From assembly GCA_964017065.1 (NCBI GenBank), contig OZ024786.1, positions 5,433,781 to 5,497,780 of the forward strand: a stretch of DNA of 64,000 bases, in the 5' to 3' direction. Made by a program: the position numbers and the translations under genes. The stretch is from Haliclona indistincta. Its lineage: Eukaryota; Porifera; Demospongiae; Haplosclerida; Chalinidae. The notes beneath the pieces are model-generated. The model was not told where the DNA came from, ran no database searches, and saw only the letters and a program-made list of their open reading frames with translations. Positions 53,775 through 64,000 of the stretch are shown here, in pieces; within the stretch, counting starts at the first letter, position 1, and the number at the start of each line of letters is the position of its first letter.

Positions 53775-56700
53775 TGATACTGAATATAAGAGAACAGTAA
53801 TTATTTGAAATAGTAAAACAGAACAGTACAATTCATTCAGAAATAAATCTTTGTGTTCAATGCAAATCAAGATAGTATAATATTAATCATTAATAACAAG
53901 AAAATTGTTTTCCAAACAACAATGATGTAAAGAGCACTTACTGAACAAAATGAACTGTTTTGAGTGTTTACAAGTAAAATAATAATTAAATTATCATTAG
54001 AAACACGCGGAGCCATAAGTTTTGTAAAAAAAAATCATCAATTTCGAAGAGTAAAGATCTGATAGAGAAGTTGAATTGTTGATAATGAGAGATTATAACA
54101 AGTCAGTAATAAAGAGCCGATAAGTATATATCTTTCACAACATAATCATGTAATTCCAACCAGGTATTTTGCAGCTATCGACTGCTATGAAACTGCACAC
54201 TGACTGAAGTGGAACATGTTCATCGTAGTGTAGTAATACTGTCGTGGATGGTGGTTCATCACAGATCATAAATAAGACATTTGTTACATTAGCATTCCAT
54301 TGCTAAACGTAATGAAGAAAAGCTAATAAGCATGAAAGATAACCTTGTTTCGTACTGACATTCAAAAGATTTGACAACAAATAGTTCAACGATGCCGTCG
54401 CTGGTCTTTAGACATCTTTTTTAGTCTGTTGCTTTCTCTTATGCACATGGTCTCCATTCATCAAGAACACTCATGAACTTGGTGATGTATGATCAAACTA
54501 TTTTCTCTTCGTAAGATCAAATGTTGAATAAAGTTTGTAACAAGAGCCATCTAAAGATCGTCGAATGGGTTGGAAATTGGAATAAGAAGCATTGGTATGG
54601 TGTATCTTGGTAAGCTTAGAATTGTGTTTAAACACCAATAAAGTCAATGATGAAAATTAATTTTTATTACCAAACTCATTTTAATAAGATCAAATGTTGA
54701 CCAAAAGTTGTTAACAAGAGCTCCAGTAGTAAACAATATACCAACAGCTTAGACAGATTATCGACAACTTGTGTCAAGATAGTTTCAATAAATAAAACAT
54801 TTTAAATTTACAAAATAATAAAATTCAAACATGTTTCAGTTGTCACGGTCTTAGCATGGAACAAGAAATCCATGAGAAAAGCATGGAACAAGAAATCCAT
54901 GAGAAATAAATAAATAACAAACGAAAGTGCAAACAAACTTTTTGACATAAAAGTAAATTTGATCCTTATCAAAAATAAATTTTCAAATAAAACGTAAAAT
55001 GGGAAAAAATAAAGCAAACTTTGCTGACAAACAAACAAACAAAAGAAAAAAAAACACTGATTTTGACAAAAAGTCTCTAGCGAGTAAATTTAATGAAAAA
55101 TTTTTTTTTTAATTGAACAGGAAGTAGCACTAAGATGTAGAAAAAACACATAATGAAAAGAAAAATAGAAATAAGATAAAGTAATACTTAAATAAAACTA
55201 ACCAACTGATTAAAAAACCACCCAAAAGAATTTAAAATAAAAAAATTATTATATGTATTATAGTGGCACTAAGGTGTTAGGAGAAAATAAACAAGACACA
55301 TTTAATTTAAATACTAACAATGGCACATATCTATGACATAGGACAGGCTAAGTGTTGTCTACTAACATAGGCTCGATACTATAAAAACTAGACAGAAAGG
55401 CACATCATCTATAAACTACAACCATCACTACTTTTACTTTGAATGTCAAATCACAACTAGACACTAGTCCAACAACTACAGTGTAATACAGAATGCTCAG
55501 AACACGATAACAATGGAGTTAAGCACATTTATCATAATAAGATACAAACAAGTCTACATCTAATACAAAAATTACTTCATCAGCTATGTGACTCGTGAAG
55601 GCTATCAGGCAATGAAGGAGTATATAAACCACAAGTGTGTATTGATCTATTTTGGTTGATTTGTGCTACAGTCAAATTATTTCATTGGACAAAGCCGGTT
55701 ATATTACATGTAACCGTAATGCACAAACAAGAGGCTGCAGGACTGAGCTCCACTCTAAACCAATAAAAAGTTTCAAACTGTACAACACTAGAGCTTTGAA
55801 TGTTTGTTTGTATCTATGTTAGCTTTGTATTGTTACAACAAAACATTATGTACAATGAGGTTTTACAAAGTTAAACCGAGTTAATTAGAAGTTAGTTGTA
55901 AGTCCCTGATGCGCACCCTCCTAGCAACTGGTAGCTGCCAGCATAGGTTTGTTGGAGGGAGGGGACGCACATGCACAGAAGCAACGATACCTCGTGAGAT
56001 TGAGCCAACCAGTTATTCGCGCGCTATCAAGAATCGAAGCAGGACCAGTATTCAACTCTCAACCATCCTTCCCAAAAAGAACTTAGAAGAGAAGATAATA
56101 ATAATTATCTAATTAAGTACACACACACACCAGCACACTCATTCCGCCTACAAGGGCGTGATAGTACAGGGTCTGTTCAACAGAGCTAGGGGCAGCTTTA
56201 ACTTAAGAGACTCTGTACCCTGTACCAAACCCCCTTTCTCCATGTGGTCAGTGTCATTAGCTGGTCAAATATGCATGCCTCTGTTTGTTGTCTGACAAAC
56301 GCCATTAATTGTAACTAACATAATGTCTACCATGATACTACAATGGCTATGCAACTTATCAACAACTGATTTGATGCTTCGTTAACAAGAAACGGTTTCA
56401 ACCAAGAACCAACAATCCAATGTTGAACAGTGTGGTAAAAATTGAACACTAACAGACTCTAATACCAACAAGCAAACAATTATTGACTTGCACATGGACA
56501 CGCAGTGCCGTCAAACAGTGACAATCGATAGTACAATGTAGACACATGATGCCTTGACAACATAGCTACTCAATGTAACACACAGAAGCGTTTCATAGCT
56601 GAGCACGAGGCGAGACCATACACCAACACATGGTAGTACAGACCAGACACACTACCATTCAATAACCTATCCTTCATATCAGGTACCATCTCACACAGTA

Positions 56701-57399
56701 TGGAACGAGTTGTGGCTTACTTGGAAATATAACAATGTGGCATATCACCTTGCGAGCTCGAATAACCATCATTGATGTATACCAGTCCGCTGTTCAGGTC
56801 GAGTCGCTACCTTTCAACGATCAAAGTCATCGTATTAGTCAGCGTCGTTGCCTAAACAGCGCAGATAAACATTCATAAACCAAACACAGATGAAATACAT
56901 TGTTTACTAGTCACAAACCTGTATGGAATTCGAACAAACAACAAGGAAACTCGGCGATGGCAGCCGATACAAGAGCCTATTCATTCCCGCCATTTTCCCG
57001 TTCTTGCTCCACATGGAGATTGCGCAATAGCCAATAATTTTGTTGGGTGTGGTCAAGGTTAATTTCCTACCCGCCTACTTTACTGCACTAGACTGTACGC
57101 GAGCTCGGCTCAGATAAGAGCAACGGCGAGTCACAGCGCCCGAGACTTATGGTCGCTATCAGCTACAAGCTACTATGTATCTCTAACCGAAGGAAATAAA
57201 ATTCATAGATGCGAATATGAAGACCGTTTAGGTTTGTAGCTAAGCTAGTCGAGAGGTTCGAAGGTTATCTTGCAGGGACCTATTGCGTTTCCTGCGTTGC
57301 GAAAAATTGGCAGGGAACGAGGCTAGCAGGGACACAGAGCTCAGTATACGCATAAAATAATGAAAAAATTACTAGATATAAAAAACGTAGTGACTATTC
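53775..57399. other. Long AT-rich stretch without a supported gene
   Basis: No motif. A short frame at 55906-56112 (LLATGSCQHRFVGGRGRTCT) has no support. Direct duplications: aag/atcaaatgttga with aacaagagc at about 54511-54550 and 54691-54720, and gcatggaacaagaaatccat twice at 54854-54905. From 56700 the sequence becomes somewhat GC-richer (to 57150), which could mark an unseen promoter. Confidence 0.45.
54854..54906. repeat. 27-bp tandem duplication
   Basis: gcatggaacaagaaatccat plus gagaaa, twice. Confidence 0.85.
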
Positions 57400-57511
57400 T
57401 TACGGTACCGTAAAAATAATTCGCCTGCTATTCTTACGGCATTCTTATTATACGTGCGCGCGTGTACAGAATTACTATAAAGGCTTGTTTGTAGCACTGA
57501 CCGGTTAGCAG

Positions 57512-57584
57512 TTTCCGGTGGTTCAGTGGTTAGGTATGGTGGCTTGTAATGCAGACGTTCGGGGTTCGATCCTCTCTGCAGTCA
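57512..57584 (+). tRNA. tRNA-like sequence with pol III boxes, probably a SINE head or pseudogene
   Basis: Box A (tggttcagtgg) and box B (ggttcgatcc) are both perfect to consensus and correctly spaced, and a T run (10 T from 57587) follows as pol III terminator. The centre cttgtaat could be read as a Thr (tgt) or Tyr (gta) anticodon loop. However, the acceptor arms (tttccgg and tgcagtc) do not pair and the anticodon stem is poor, so it is not a functional tRNA as it stands. tRNA-derived repeat is the better reading. Confidence 0.5.
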
Positions 57585-57629
57585 TGTTTTTTTTTTCTTT
57601 TTTTTAAGAACTTAAGATTTTTTTAGCTA

Positions 57630-57830
57630 GTAACGACACTCTCGACGATCCTTGTGAGGGCCAGAGGCCCTGTTTAGAACGCCCCTCCCGACGATCCATA
57701 GCTAGGGCCGAAGGCCCTGTTAGGACGCCCCTCCCGACGATCCATAGCTAGGGCCGAAGGCCCTGTTAGGACGCCCCTCCCGACGATCCTTAGGCTTGAC
57801 AAGGGCCGAAGGCCCGGTTTAGGACACCCT
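57630..57830. repeat. 47-bp GC-rich tandem repeat, about four copies
   Basis: Unit: ccgacgatccatagctaggg, ccgaaggccctgttaggacg, cccctcc. The second and third copies are identical; the outer ones differ. Each unit contains the palindrome agggccgaaggccct, so the array can form a series of small hairpins. Confidence 0.9.
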
Positions 57831-57944
57831 TACAACTTTGCGCAGTTAGGAGAAGGTTTTTTTAGGGTTTAGGGTTGAGGGTTTAGTAATGCCGTAAAAA
57901 TAGCCGCTCGGCTATTTTTACGGTACCGTAAAAATAGCCACTGC

Positions 57945-58142
57945 CTATAAAAAATTAATGTTGAAATAAACGGCAGATCTGCAGGATTCTAGGCCGCAGC
58001 AATCTTGCATGAACAGGTGCATCGGGATAATGATAAGACGTTTATTAATCTTGAAGAGAGTGGTTAACTTCAGATACTGACGCCTCTGAGCAAGAGAAGG
58101 CACTTGGCATACACTGAGGAGATCGACATAGTTGGCCTGCAT
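57945..58142 (-). pseudogene. Non-LTR retrotransposon (LINE) C-terminal fragment
   Basis: Minus-strand frame NYVDLLSVCQVPSLAQRRQY, LKLTTLFKINKRLIIIP. The YxxLLxxxxLPSLxxRRxxLKLxxLFKI block is the C-terminal tail of CR1-like reverse transcriptases. It starts at the frame border and ends with a stop at 57945. Confidence 0.55.
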
Positions 58143-58374
58143 TGTTTTGTAGCAGCCTTGAGAGCAATTTTTTGAACATTTCTAGCTTGTTTTATTTAAT
58201 GAGGGTCCCACACAACTGCCACAGCCATATGCAAAGATCAATTGAGAGACGAGGTTATCCAAGCTCCCAGATATTTGTACGAGTCAACCTTTTATGTCTA
58301 AGGGAGACCTATGGGGTTTTGCCATCGCATGAGTTCACTGTTGCCTGAAGTTATGTACACTTGAAAAATTATTC

Positions 58375-58535
58375 TGCAGTGAGATTCAAGTCAGTTACTG
58401 ACAAGGCCCACTACTCATTCTACTTCCTATGTTTGCTCCTTTTTCCACCTTCCATTGCCATGTGGAACAATCTTCCTGTGGACATTTGGGAGAGTTGCAG
58501 GAGAGTTGTACTACTTTTTCCTTTCAAAAATCAGT
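58375..58535 (+). pseudogene. LINE C-terminal end fragment
   Basis: Plus-strand frame reading SFYFLCLL, FPPSIAMWNNLPVDIWESC, RRVVLLFPFKNQ and taa. FFPRxIxxWNxLPxxI, then a short FK tail, is the very end of CR1/RTE-like polyproteins. It faces the minus-strand fragment at 57945-58142 in the opposite direction, so these are two different insertions or an inversion. Confidence 0.5.
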
Positions 58536-58675
58536 AATTTATCTAATATCTAACTTGTAGGGTGCTATTTAATATCAGCATATTTGCTATTTTGGTATCC
58601 TGCTGTATGCAAATTTATTATTTTAAAAATGATCAGCGCCCTTTATTGCCTAAACATACATCGATCTAAACCATT

Positions 58676-58870
58676 TGTAAGCGCCACGACAGCCCAGGAT
58701 TGGCTGGATTCAGTTTCCCTTGGTTGCGGCCATGTTGTTATTGCCACAAAACTAATTAATATTCACAATACGTACAAATTACAACAATGAGAGTGAGCGA
58801 GTGGGAAGTGAGAACAGACAGTGTAAACAATAAGATGAGCAAGAGAAAAAGACCATAATAAGCGTGAACA
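58676..58870 (-). repeat. 3' LTR (195 bp)
   Basis: Starts tgtaagcgccacgacagccc and ends aataagcgtgaaca on the plus strand. As the element is on the minus strand this is its 3' LTR. Confidence 0.9.
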
Positions 58871-59149
58871 TACCGCCGGCCTAAAGACAGAGTCTTTACA
58901 AAACCAAAGAAACGATACAATAACAAAGACTATCTGTTCCAAATCATAACATACTAATGATACTAACAAGCGAAGAAGATACAACCAAATGAGAAACAAT
59001 GCATGTAGTCAAACCAATGAGATAGGTTACAACAACATAATGACAACAAATAATGATCACAACATACCATAGAGTCAATAGATGAGATAGTCCGTATCCA
59101 ATGTGTTCATAACCATAGAATCCAATAGTCGGTTAGATAAGCGATGTGA

Positions 59150-60349
59150 TCATGTGACATGAGAAGGAGTGAGAGAACGTATGATCTCGATGCACAAACG
59201 AGAGTGAGCGAAAGTGTTCTGGGTAGAGTGCCGCCGGCCATGACAGACATGGAGAAACAGTATGAGGTAAGACTTGATGAGAATGGCGACAACCATAGAG
59301 GTTCGAATCAATCTGTCAAGCAAGGAATGAGGTGAACAGGCGAGCAAGGAATGAGGTGAGCAGTCGAGCAAGGAATCAACACCATTGATGTGAGAGAAAT
59401 CTGCAGCACAACAAGAGATGATTGGTATGCAGAGTTTGTGAGTTGAATGTCCAGATGACAATGCAGCAAGTGAGGTCCTAGAGTTGACGACTTCTGGACA
59501 ACGATCAATGGAGTAAATAGTTTCACAGGAAGGGTGAGTAGAAGGTTCATCTGACATGAGAAGAGGTATCTCACAAGTGACAATGGAATCAAGGGACGGT
59601 TGTGAATCAGAGGTCAGAGTTTGTGTCTCATTACTATGCGAGTTCGTGTTCACAAGAGTTGAAGATGTTGCAACGACGAGTGACATGTCTGGAGCATCTT
59701 GTAGTTCTTTCTCAACATGAGGAGTGATACTGTTGTTATACTCAAGCAGCGAAGAAGGAGCGAGAGAGGTATTAGCTGAAGGCAATAGTCTTCTAATCTT
59801 CAGACAACAATTGAATACATCCTCGTCTAGTTGAGATTCAAGAGAGTATATCTCGTCCGAGTCTGACACGTCCAGATTGTACGATTCAAGGCATATCTTG
59901 CGTAGTTCGGCTTTGTAGCTACGAATAGTTTTGGCATATTGGTGAAGATGAGACTCAGGAGTTGACGAAGTGACATTGTCGTGAATAGAAAGAATCTTCT
60001 TTTGCAAGTAACATAGTTCAGACAAACATTTCCTGTGTTGTTGTTCAGTAGACATGGAAGATTGCAATAGGCTGATGCGAACAAACAATGAACTGACTCG
60101 GTCGTCATGACTGTCAAGCAGCTCCTGTTCTCTGGAGAGGAGGGCTTCATCGTCAATAAGATCAATGACAGCAAAATGTCGCTTACAAAACTCAGAGTCC
60201 AGAGAGTTAAGTTGCTGTTCGATGTCTCGAGCATGATGAAAATTGGCTTCCACCTGATTGCGTTCCAAGTTCTCCAGTCTCTTAGCGAGATGTGTGATGG
60301 AAACAGAAACTACATTTCTTTGCAGGTGTGCAATTGATAACGAAGACAT
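59150..60349 (-). CDS. Gag-like protein of the LTR element (399 codons)
   Basis: An ATG-led minus-strand frame without breaks. Residues 1-40 are basic and helical (HLAKRLENLERNQVEANFHH). Residues about 41-130 form a coiled-coil-rich part (DIEQQLNSLDSEFCKRHFAV, IDLIDDEALLSREQELLDSH) like the N-terminal gag domain of BEL/Pao elements. Then Ser/Thr-rich linkers (TSSTPESHL, SSTLVNTNSHSNETQ) follow, with a short repeat (SPHSLLxCSPHSLLD) near 330. No zinc knuckle or protease is seen. The C-terminus SLTPSHVT ends at 59150. It would make particles if pol is supplied in trans (inference). Confidence 0.65.
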   Translation of the reverse strand: MSSLSIAHLQRNVVSVSITHLAKRLENLERNQVEANFHHARDIEQQLNSLDSEFCKRHFAVIDLIDDEALLSREQELLDSHDDRVSSLFVRISLLQSSMSTEQQHRKCLSELCYLQKKILSIHDNVTSSTPESHLHQYAKTIRSYKAELRKICLESYNLDVSDSDEIYSLESQLDEDVFNCCLKIRRLLPSANTSLAPSSLLEYNNSITPHVEKELQDAPDMSLVVATSSTLVNTNSHSNETQTLTSDSQPSLDSIVTCEIPLLMSDEPSTHPSCETIYSIDRCPEVVNSRTSLAALSSGHSTHKLCIPIISCCAADFSHINGVDSLLDCSPHSLLACSPHSLLDRLIRTSMVVAILIKSYLILFLHVCHGRRHSTQNTFAHSRLCIEIIRSLTPSHVT

Positions 60350-61489
60350 GACTGCTTGAACGGAACTGACGAATGAGTATCGAGAATGATAGTGTCAATA
60401 GCAGCAAGAACAACAAGAATAGAGCTGAGATGATATCCAGTAAGACAAGTAGTCTAGTAGCTTACCCAGATAGCAGTGTGATACAAGATCAACAAGCAGA
60501 GGTGAGAGATAGATCTTGTAACGAGTGTGAATGACGGTTACGAACTGATGGAGTGATGGATTAACAAGGTCAATTTGAATTGTATGTAAAGCGTCAGAGT
60601 CAAGATTGTTTCAAGAGATGATGAACAGATTACAAGTGTGTTGGAACTTTGCTGTAAGCGAAGAGTAGTTATGCTTCAAACAAGAACAATACAACAGCAA
60701 ATTGAAACAAGTGAGGCGACTGACAGTAAGAGAATTGTCTGGCGATATTGTGTCCAAGAGACTGTATCCAATAATGCAAGGTGTCCGAGTAACACGAGGT
60801 GATGAGCAAAGAATTCTACTGTGAGATAGCGAGTGCAAGAATCAAATGGCTGGTGTCAGAACAGAGCGACGAGCGGGAAGAACCAAACGAATTGATGTAC
60901 AGATGATGCAACGAGTGATGTTCATGTACCAACAAGAGTGTCTTGTGTCAAGCAACAGGGGTAAGTATCACTGTCGGCAGGTGATTATACAACTATGAGT
61001 GTTCCTTGTACTAGCAAGCAGATGAATTATCAAGTGAAGGTGATTTCTCAGCAGATCAATAGTCACGTACGATGAGTGAGGTGCTTTGGTCAGTACCACG
61101 AATAGTGCGAGTAGAAGAATCGATGAATGATTAAGAATGTACTAACCGTCAACTAATTTGAACCAAACAATCCGAGTGGCAGAATGTGAATGTCAACAGA
61201 TGAATAAAAGAATTACGTCTTTGCTAGCGAACAGACGGATGAGCGAAAGATAGTCAATTTGTCAACAGTTCTACGACAAGTGATTCACTGTACTAGTGAA
61301 CAACCAAGGACTGCAGTTGAGTGTGAATGTGAGCAATCACGTAACACGTTCTGTAACAGAGTGAGCAAAGGAACGAGTGAATTCTCTCTGTGTACACTAG
61401 TCAGGCGAGCGAAGGAGTAGAATGCAACTGTCGGGTGTGCCAGTGAAGAGATTCGTGTACAACGATCAGACAAGTGGAAGAGTACAATA
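60350..61489 (-). other. Leader of the LTR element, unique part
   Basis: No long frame. Purine-rich on the plus strand, so pyrimidine-rich in the transcript. Short tgagcgaa/gagcgaag words anticipate the tandem repeat. Confidence 0.5.
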
Positions 61490-62150
61490 GTATGAGTCTC
61501 TCTGTGCCAGTGAAACAGACAAGTTCTGGAGGCACCAGCGATCAGACGAGCGGTAGAGTATCTCTCTGTGCCAAGGAACAGACGAGTCCTGTGTGCACCA
61601 GTGAGCAGACGAGCAGATGAGCGAATGAGTATAGTCAGACGAATGTTTGAAGTTCTGTGAAGATGAGCAAACGAAGACCGTCAGTGTGAATAGAGCCGTA
61701 TGTGTAATACTCTCTGTACCGGCAAACAGACCAGCTCTCTGTGTATACCAGTGAGCAGACGAGTGAGATCTCTCTGTGCTAGTGAACAGACGTGTTCTGT
61801 GTGTACCAGCGATCAGACGTGTTCTGTGTGTACCAGCGATCAGACGAGCGAAGGAGTGTCTCTCTGTACCAGCGAACAGGTGAGTCCTGTGTGCAAAAGT
61901 GATCAGACGAGCGAAGAGTAGTCTCTCTGTGCTAGTGAACAGGCGAGTCCTGCGTGCACTAGTGATCAGACCGTGAGCGAAGAGTGTCTCTCTGTACCAG
62001 CGAACAGGCGAGTCCTGCATGCACCAGTGATCAGACGAGCGAAGATCTCTCTGTGCCAGTGAACAGGCAAGTCCTGCGTGCACCAGCGATCAGACGAGTG
62101 TATTCTCCCTGGCTAGTGAACAGACGAGTTCTGTGTGCACCAGCAGTCAG
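61490..62150 (-). repeat. ~60-bp minisatellite in the LTR element leader
   Basis: About ten imperfect copies of a unit built of tctctctgtgccagygaaca, gacgagtcctgtgtgcacca and gygatcagacgagcgaag (plus-strand text). Because the unit is about a multiple of three, the minus strand stays open for 205 codons (61466-62083) with the repeated text RLFAGTERHSFARLIAGTH; that frame is probably a by-product of the repeat. Confidence 0.85.
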
Positions 62151-62550
62151 GCGAGCAACAAGAAGGAGTGTGAGACGGTCAACAACGACAAGGAATCAGT
62201 GTACGGTCAACAATGAAGAAGTGTTGAGGTGATGTCCAGCAGGTGAACAGCCACAGCGGTAGCGATGAAGTAGAGAAACTGAAGGAGAAAACAGCCAATG
62301 TACAACCACGTGGTAACGACAATGGAGTGAGAATCGACAGCGGGAGTAGCGACAACAGACTTGAGCATGGTAAGAACCGATGTAACGCGTCAGTAGATGT
62401 TCCAAGACTGTTATAGTACGCAGCAACGAGATTGAGTCAGAGTGGCGATGGTAGCACGTGGTTTCTCAAGATCAGGTAACGATAAGAGCTGAATCAGGCA
62501 CAGTTCGATAAAATAAAGATGGACCAAGTGAAAAGATGACACTTCACTTT

Positions 62551-62568
62551 ATCCGGTTCGAAGGACCA
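62551..62568 (-). promoter_or_regulatory. Primer binding site of the LTR element
   Basis: Minus-strand tggtccttcgaaccggat is complementary to a tRNA 3' end; the plus strand shows the T-arm text ccggttcgaaggacca. The tRNA could be an Arg type, but this is not certain. It lies 3 nt from the 5' LTR. Confidence 0.8.
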
Positions 62569-62571
62569 TAA

Positions 62572-62766
62572 TGTAAGCGCCACGACAGCCCAGGATTGGC
62601 TGGATTCAGTTTCCCTTGGTTGCGGCCATGTTGTTATTGCCACAAAACTAATTAATATTCACAATACGTACAAATTACAACAATGAGAGTGAGCGAGTGG
62701 GAAGTGAGAACAGACAGTGTAAACAATAAGATGAGCAAGAGAAAAAGACCATAATAAGCGTGAACA
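62572..62766 (-). repeat. 5' LTR (195 bp)
   Basis: No difference from the other LTR was seen. On the minus strand it begins tgttcacgctt and ends cgcttaca. Confidence 0.9.
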
Positions 62767-62771
62767 CCATT

Positions 62772-64000
62772 AGAACACTCATACTTACTTTTATTGAAAT
62801 TTTTACTATGATAACATTTAAATGCATTATAAGTTTATTTTATTAGTTGGTTTGATTTTTTCTTGTTTCCAGTATCATACTGAAGAAAGGACTAGACTCT
62901 AAATTCAAACAATAGGTCGATCTAGACTGCTATTTCATCATCACAGTTGAAGAGAAAATGGCTCATCTTCCTAGCAGATTCCCCTGCTCATCCGCAATCT
63001 GACAATATAGTTGAGCAAAGAAAATTCAGCTGGTGGAACACACTGCATGCAGTGGCAAACCAATTTTTGAAGCAGACTATGCAAGCGGGTTATATTTGGC
63101 TTTTTTTCTTTGAATATGTAACTCTATTCTAAAATAATGCATTGTATTACCAACCATAAAGTGCACATGCACAAAATTATTGCCGCGGTTACTGTAAACA
63201 TTAATTTTATTTTTTAAATCTTGGTTGTCGCACGCTAGTGATGTTTTCTTGATTTTAATTGCTAATCAAATCACCACCAAGGTAGGAGAAGTTATAATCA
63301 TTCAATTGCTTTTTGACCGATAAAAATTAATTATAATTATTCTTGTGCATAAAAACAAAATAACAATTATTATTAAGTCTGTTGCGTGTTTGTTAGCCAA
63401 GCTGTATTCTACTGTTTTCCTGGTGTCAGATGATGGCAAGACTGGAAATCTACCACCTCGAAAACCTCTGAGTCCACTGAAAATTTTTAACCTTAAGGGT
63501 AAGTACGTACAGTGAAGAAATATTTCAAATTGAATGTTTTTGTAGGTATTGATCCCTAAAAACTCCCTCAATATTTTTACTTCCAAACAAGTATTTTTCC
63601 ATGAGGTATGTGCTGCCAAAAACAGCACTTTAAGCAATTTACTCTTTAAATATAGCTAATTTTAAAGTAGCATATCCTTAATAAATTACATGAAAACATT
63701 CAACTGAAGTCACTTACTATAGCATTTACAATACACTGTAAATAGTATGTATAATACAAAAGTATCTTGTTAATTAGCTACTAGCATTTCAATACTGTGT
63801 CAATGAAGGATGGCTGACAGATAAACTAGTGAAACCAACGTTTCAAGTATCTTAGCTGCAAATGGTAAAGAAAGGTTTTATTCATGAGCTGTACTTGCTA
63901 TAAGAAATTTAAATTGCCAAGGGAAATTTTTTTACAAGGTTAAAGCATATTATTGGAGTAAAATGTCGCAAAGACATCACTGATCCTAAGTCACTAGCAG
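62772..64000. other. No supported gene
   Basis: AT-rich. A 61-codon frame at 62947 (MKRKWLIFLADSPAHPQSDN, VANQFLKQTMQAGYIW) and a minus-strand frame at 63302-63637 show no known motif. It continues the sequence into which the LTR element jumped. Confidence 0.4.

Larger units (their letters stand above)
57395..57935. mobile_element. Compact repeat unit bounded by ttacggtaccgtaa palindromes
   Basis: ttcttacggtaccgtaaaaat lies at about 57396-57416 and tttttacggtaccgtaaaaa at 57915-57934. Between them sit a tRNA-like pol III promoter, a T run, a 47-bp GC-rich tandem repeat and a ttagggtttaggg-like tract. Further copies of the end word (tacggcatt, atgccgtaaaaatagcc) lie near both edges. The arrangement suggests one non-autonomous repetitive element; which kind is unknown. 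Confidence 0.4.
58671..62771 (-). mobile_element. LTR retrotransposon, minus strand, gag only, flanked by 5-bp TSD
   Basis: Two 195-bp LTRs at 58676-58870 and 62572-62766 are identical as far as I can read and run tg...ca. The flanks are perfect 5-bp copies of ccatt (58671-58675 and 62767-62771). The primer site (complement of atccggttcgaaggacca, the 3' end of a tRNA) is at 62551-62568, three bases inside the right LTR, which shows that the element points to the minus strand. The only long ORF is gag-like; pol is absent. Size is 4.09 kb. Identical LTRs imply a recent insertion, so partner enzymes must be supplied elsewhere. The BEL/Pao relation is inferred from the gag. Confidence 0.9.

Noticed and set aside
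57512..57584. A functional tRNA gene
   Set aside because: The acceptor and anticodon stems do not pair, so I call it a tRNA-like pol III unit only.
57630..57830. CRISPR array or rRNA spacer
   Set aside because: No spacers between units; the 47-bp units are plain tandem copies. No rRNA sequence is near.
57845..57890. Telomere repeat (ttaggg)
   Set aside because: Only a few ttagggttt-like words; too short and irregular to be telomeric.
59827..60234. 135-codon minus-strand frame inside the gag ORF
   Set aside because: A second frame of the same DNA; the 399-codon frame has the gag-like motifs and ATG.
61466..62083. 205-codon minus-strand frame in the LTR element
   Set aside because: It consists almost entirely of translated 60-bp repeats; openness follows from the repeat length, so I list it as a repeat and not as a gene.

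Overview
The window looks like animal nuclear DNA, most probably a demosponge or close early-branching metazoan (inference). It is AT-rich, has many very short GT-AG introns (about 44-120 nt), no operons or bacterial ribosome sites, and a dense mosaic of transposon relics of families typical of sponges and cnidarians (KDZ, P/THAP9, Harbinger, MULE, hAT, piggyBac, DIRS, Ty3/gypsy, BEL/Pao). Family names come from motifs read by eye; no database search was possible. Almost everything coding is transposon-derived and broken. The few host-like candidates are a chromo-barrel protein (7485-8138), a small bHLH protein (52261-53012), a kinase-loop fragment (45701-45776) and several short orphan exons.

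Layout. 1-9.4 kb: an RGG-box fragment, a Myb/SANT fragment, a DIRS pol fragment, a long decayed KDZ transposase (3.7-6.0 kb), a Tc1-like fragment, small exons, the chromo-barrel gene and an unassigned long frame. 9.4-13 kb: a tiny spliced gene, a signal-peptide exon, hairpins and a 60-bp repeat. 13.2-18.6 kb: DIRS gag, a hAT tail joined head to head with a MULE transposase, a 200-bp assembly gap, and a long inverted repeat next to the gap. 19.4-25.3 kb: piggyBac pieces and copies of an unnamed transposon protein. 26-32.9 kb: an OB-fold-like fragment, a gypsy integrase split by a hAT-type insert, a Ulp1-like fragment, and a chimeric BEL/Pao frame.

33-38.4 kb is the best preserved DNA transposon: a P-type element of about 5.4 kb with terminal inverted repeats and a 7-8 bp target duplication. 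It carries an eight-exon P transposase with lesions and, on the other strand, a second long ORF of an unnamed family. It sits inside a second gypsy integrase. 38.5-52 kb is mostly decayed: Harbinger, P-like, PHD, TTF-hAT and gypsy RT pieces, with short hairpins and tandem repeats. 52.2-53.2 kb has the bHLH gene with a tandemly duplicated exon and a perfect 66-bp inverted repeat just after its stop codon.

57.4-57.9 kb holds a compact repeat unit with a tRNA-like pol III promoter and a 47-bp GC-rich tandem repeat. 58676-62766 is a complete, apparently young LTR retrotransposon on the minus strand: 195-bp LTRs with no difference seen, 5-bp target duplication, tRNA primer site, one gag-like ORF of 399 codons, no pol, and a 60-bp minisatellite in its leader. 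The last 1.2 kb has no gene I can support.
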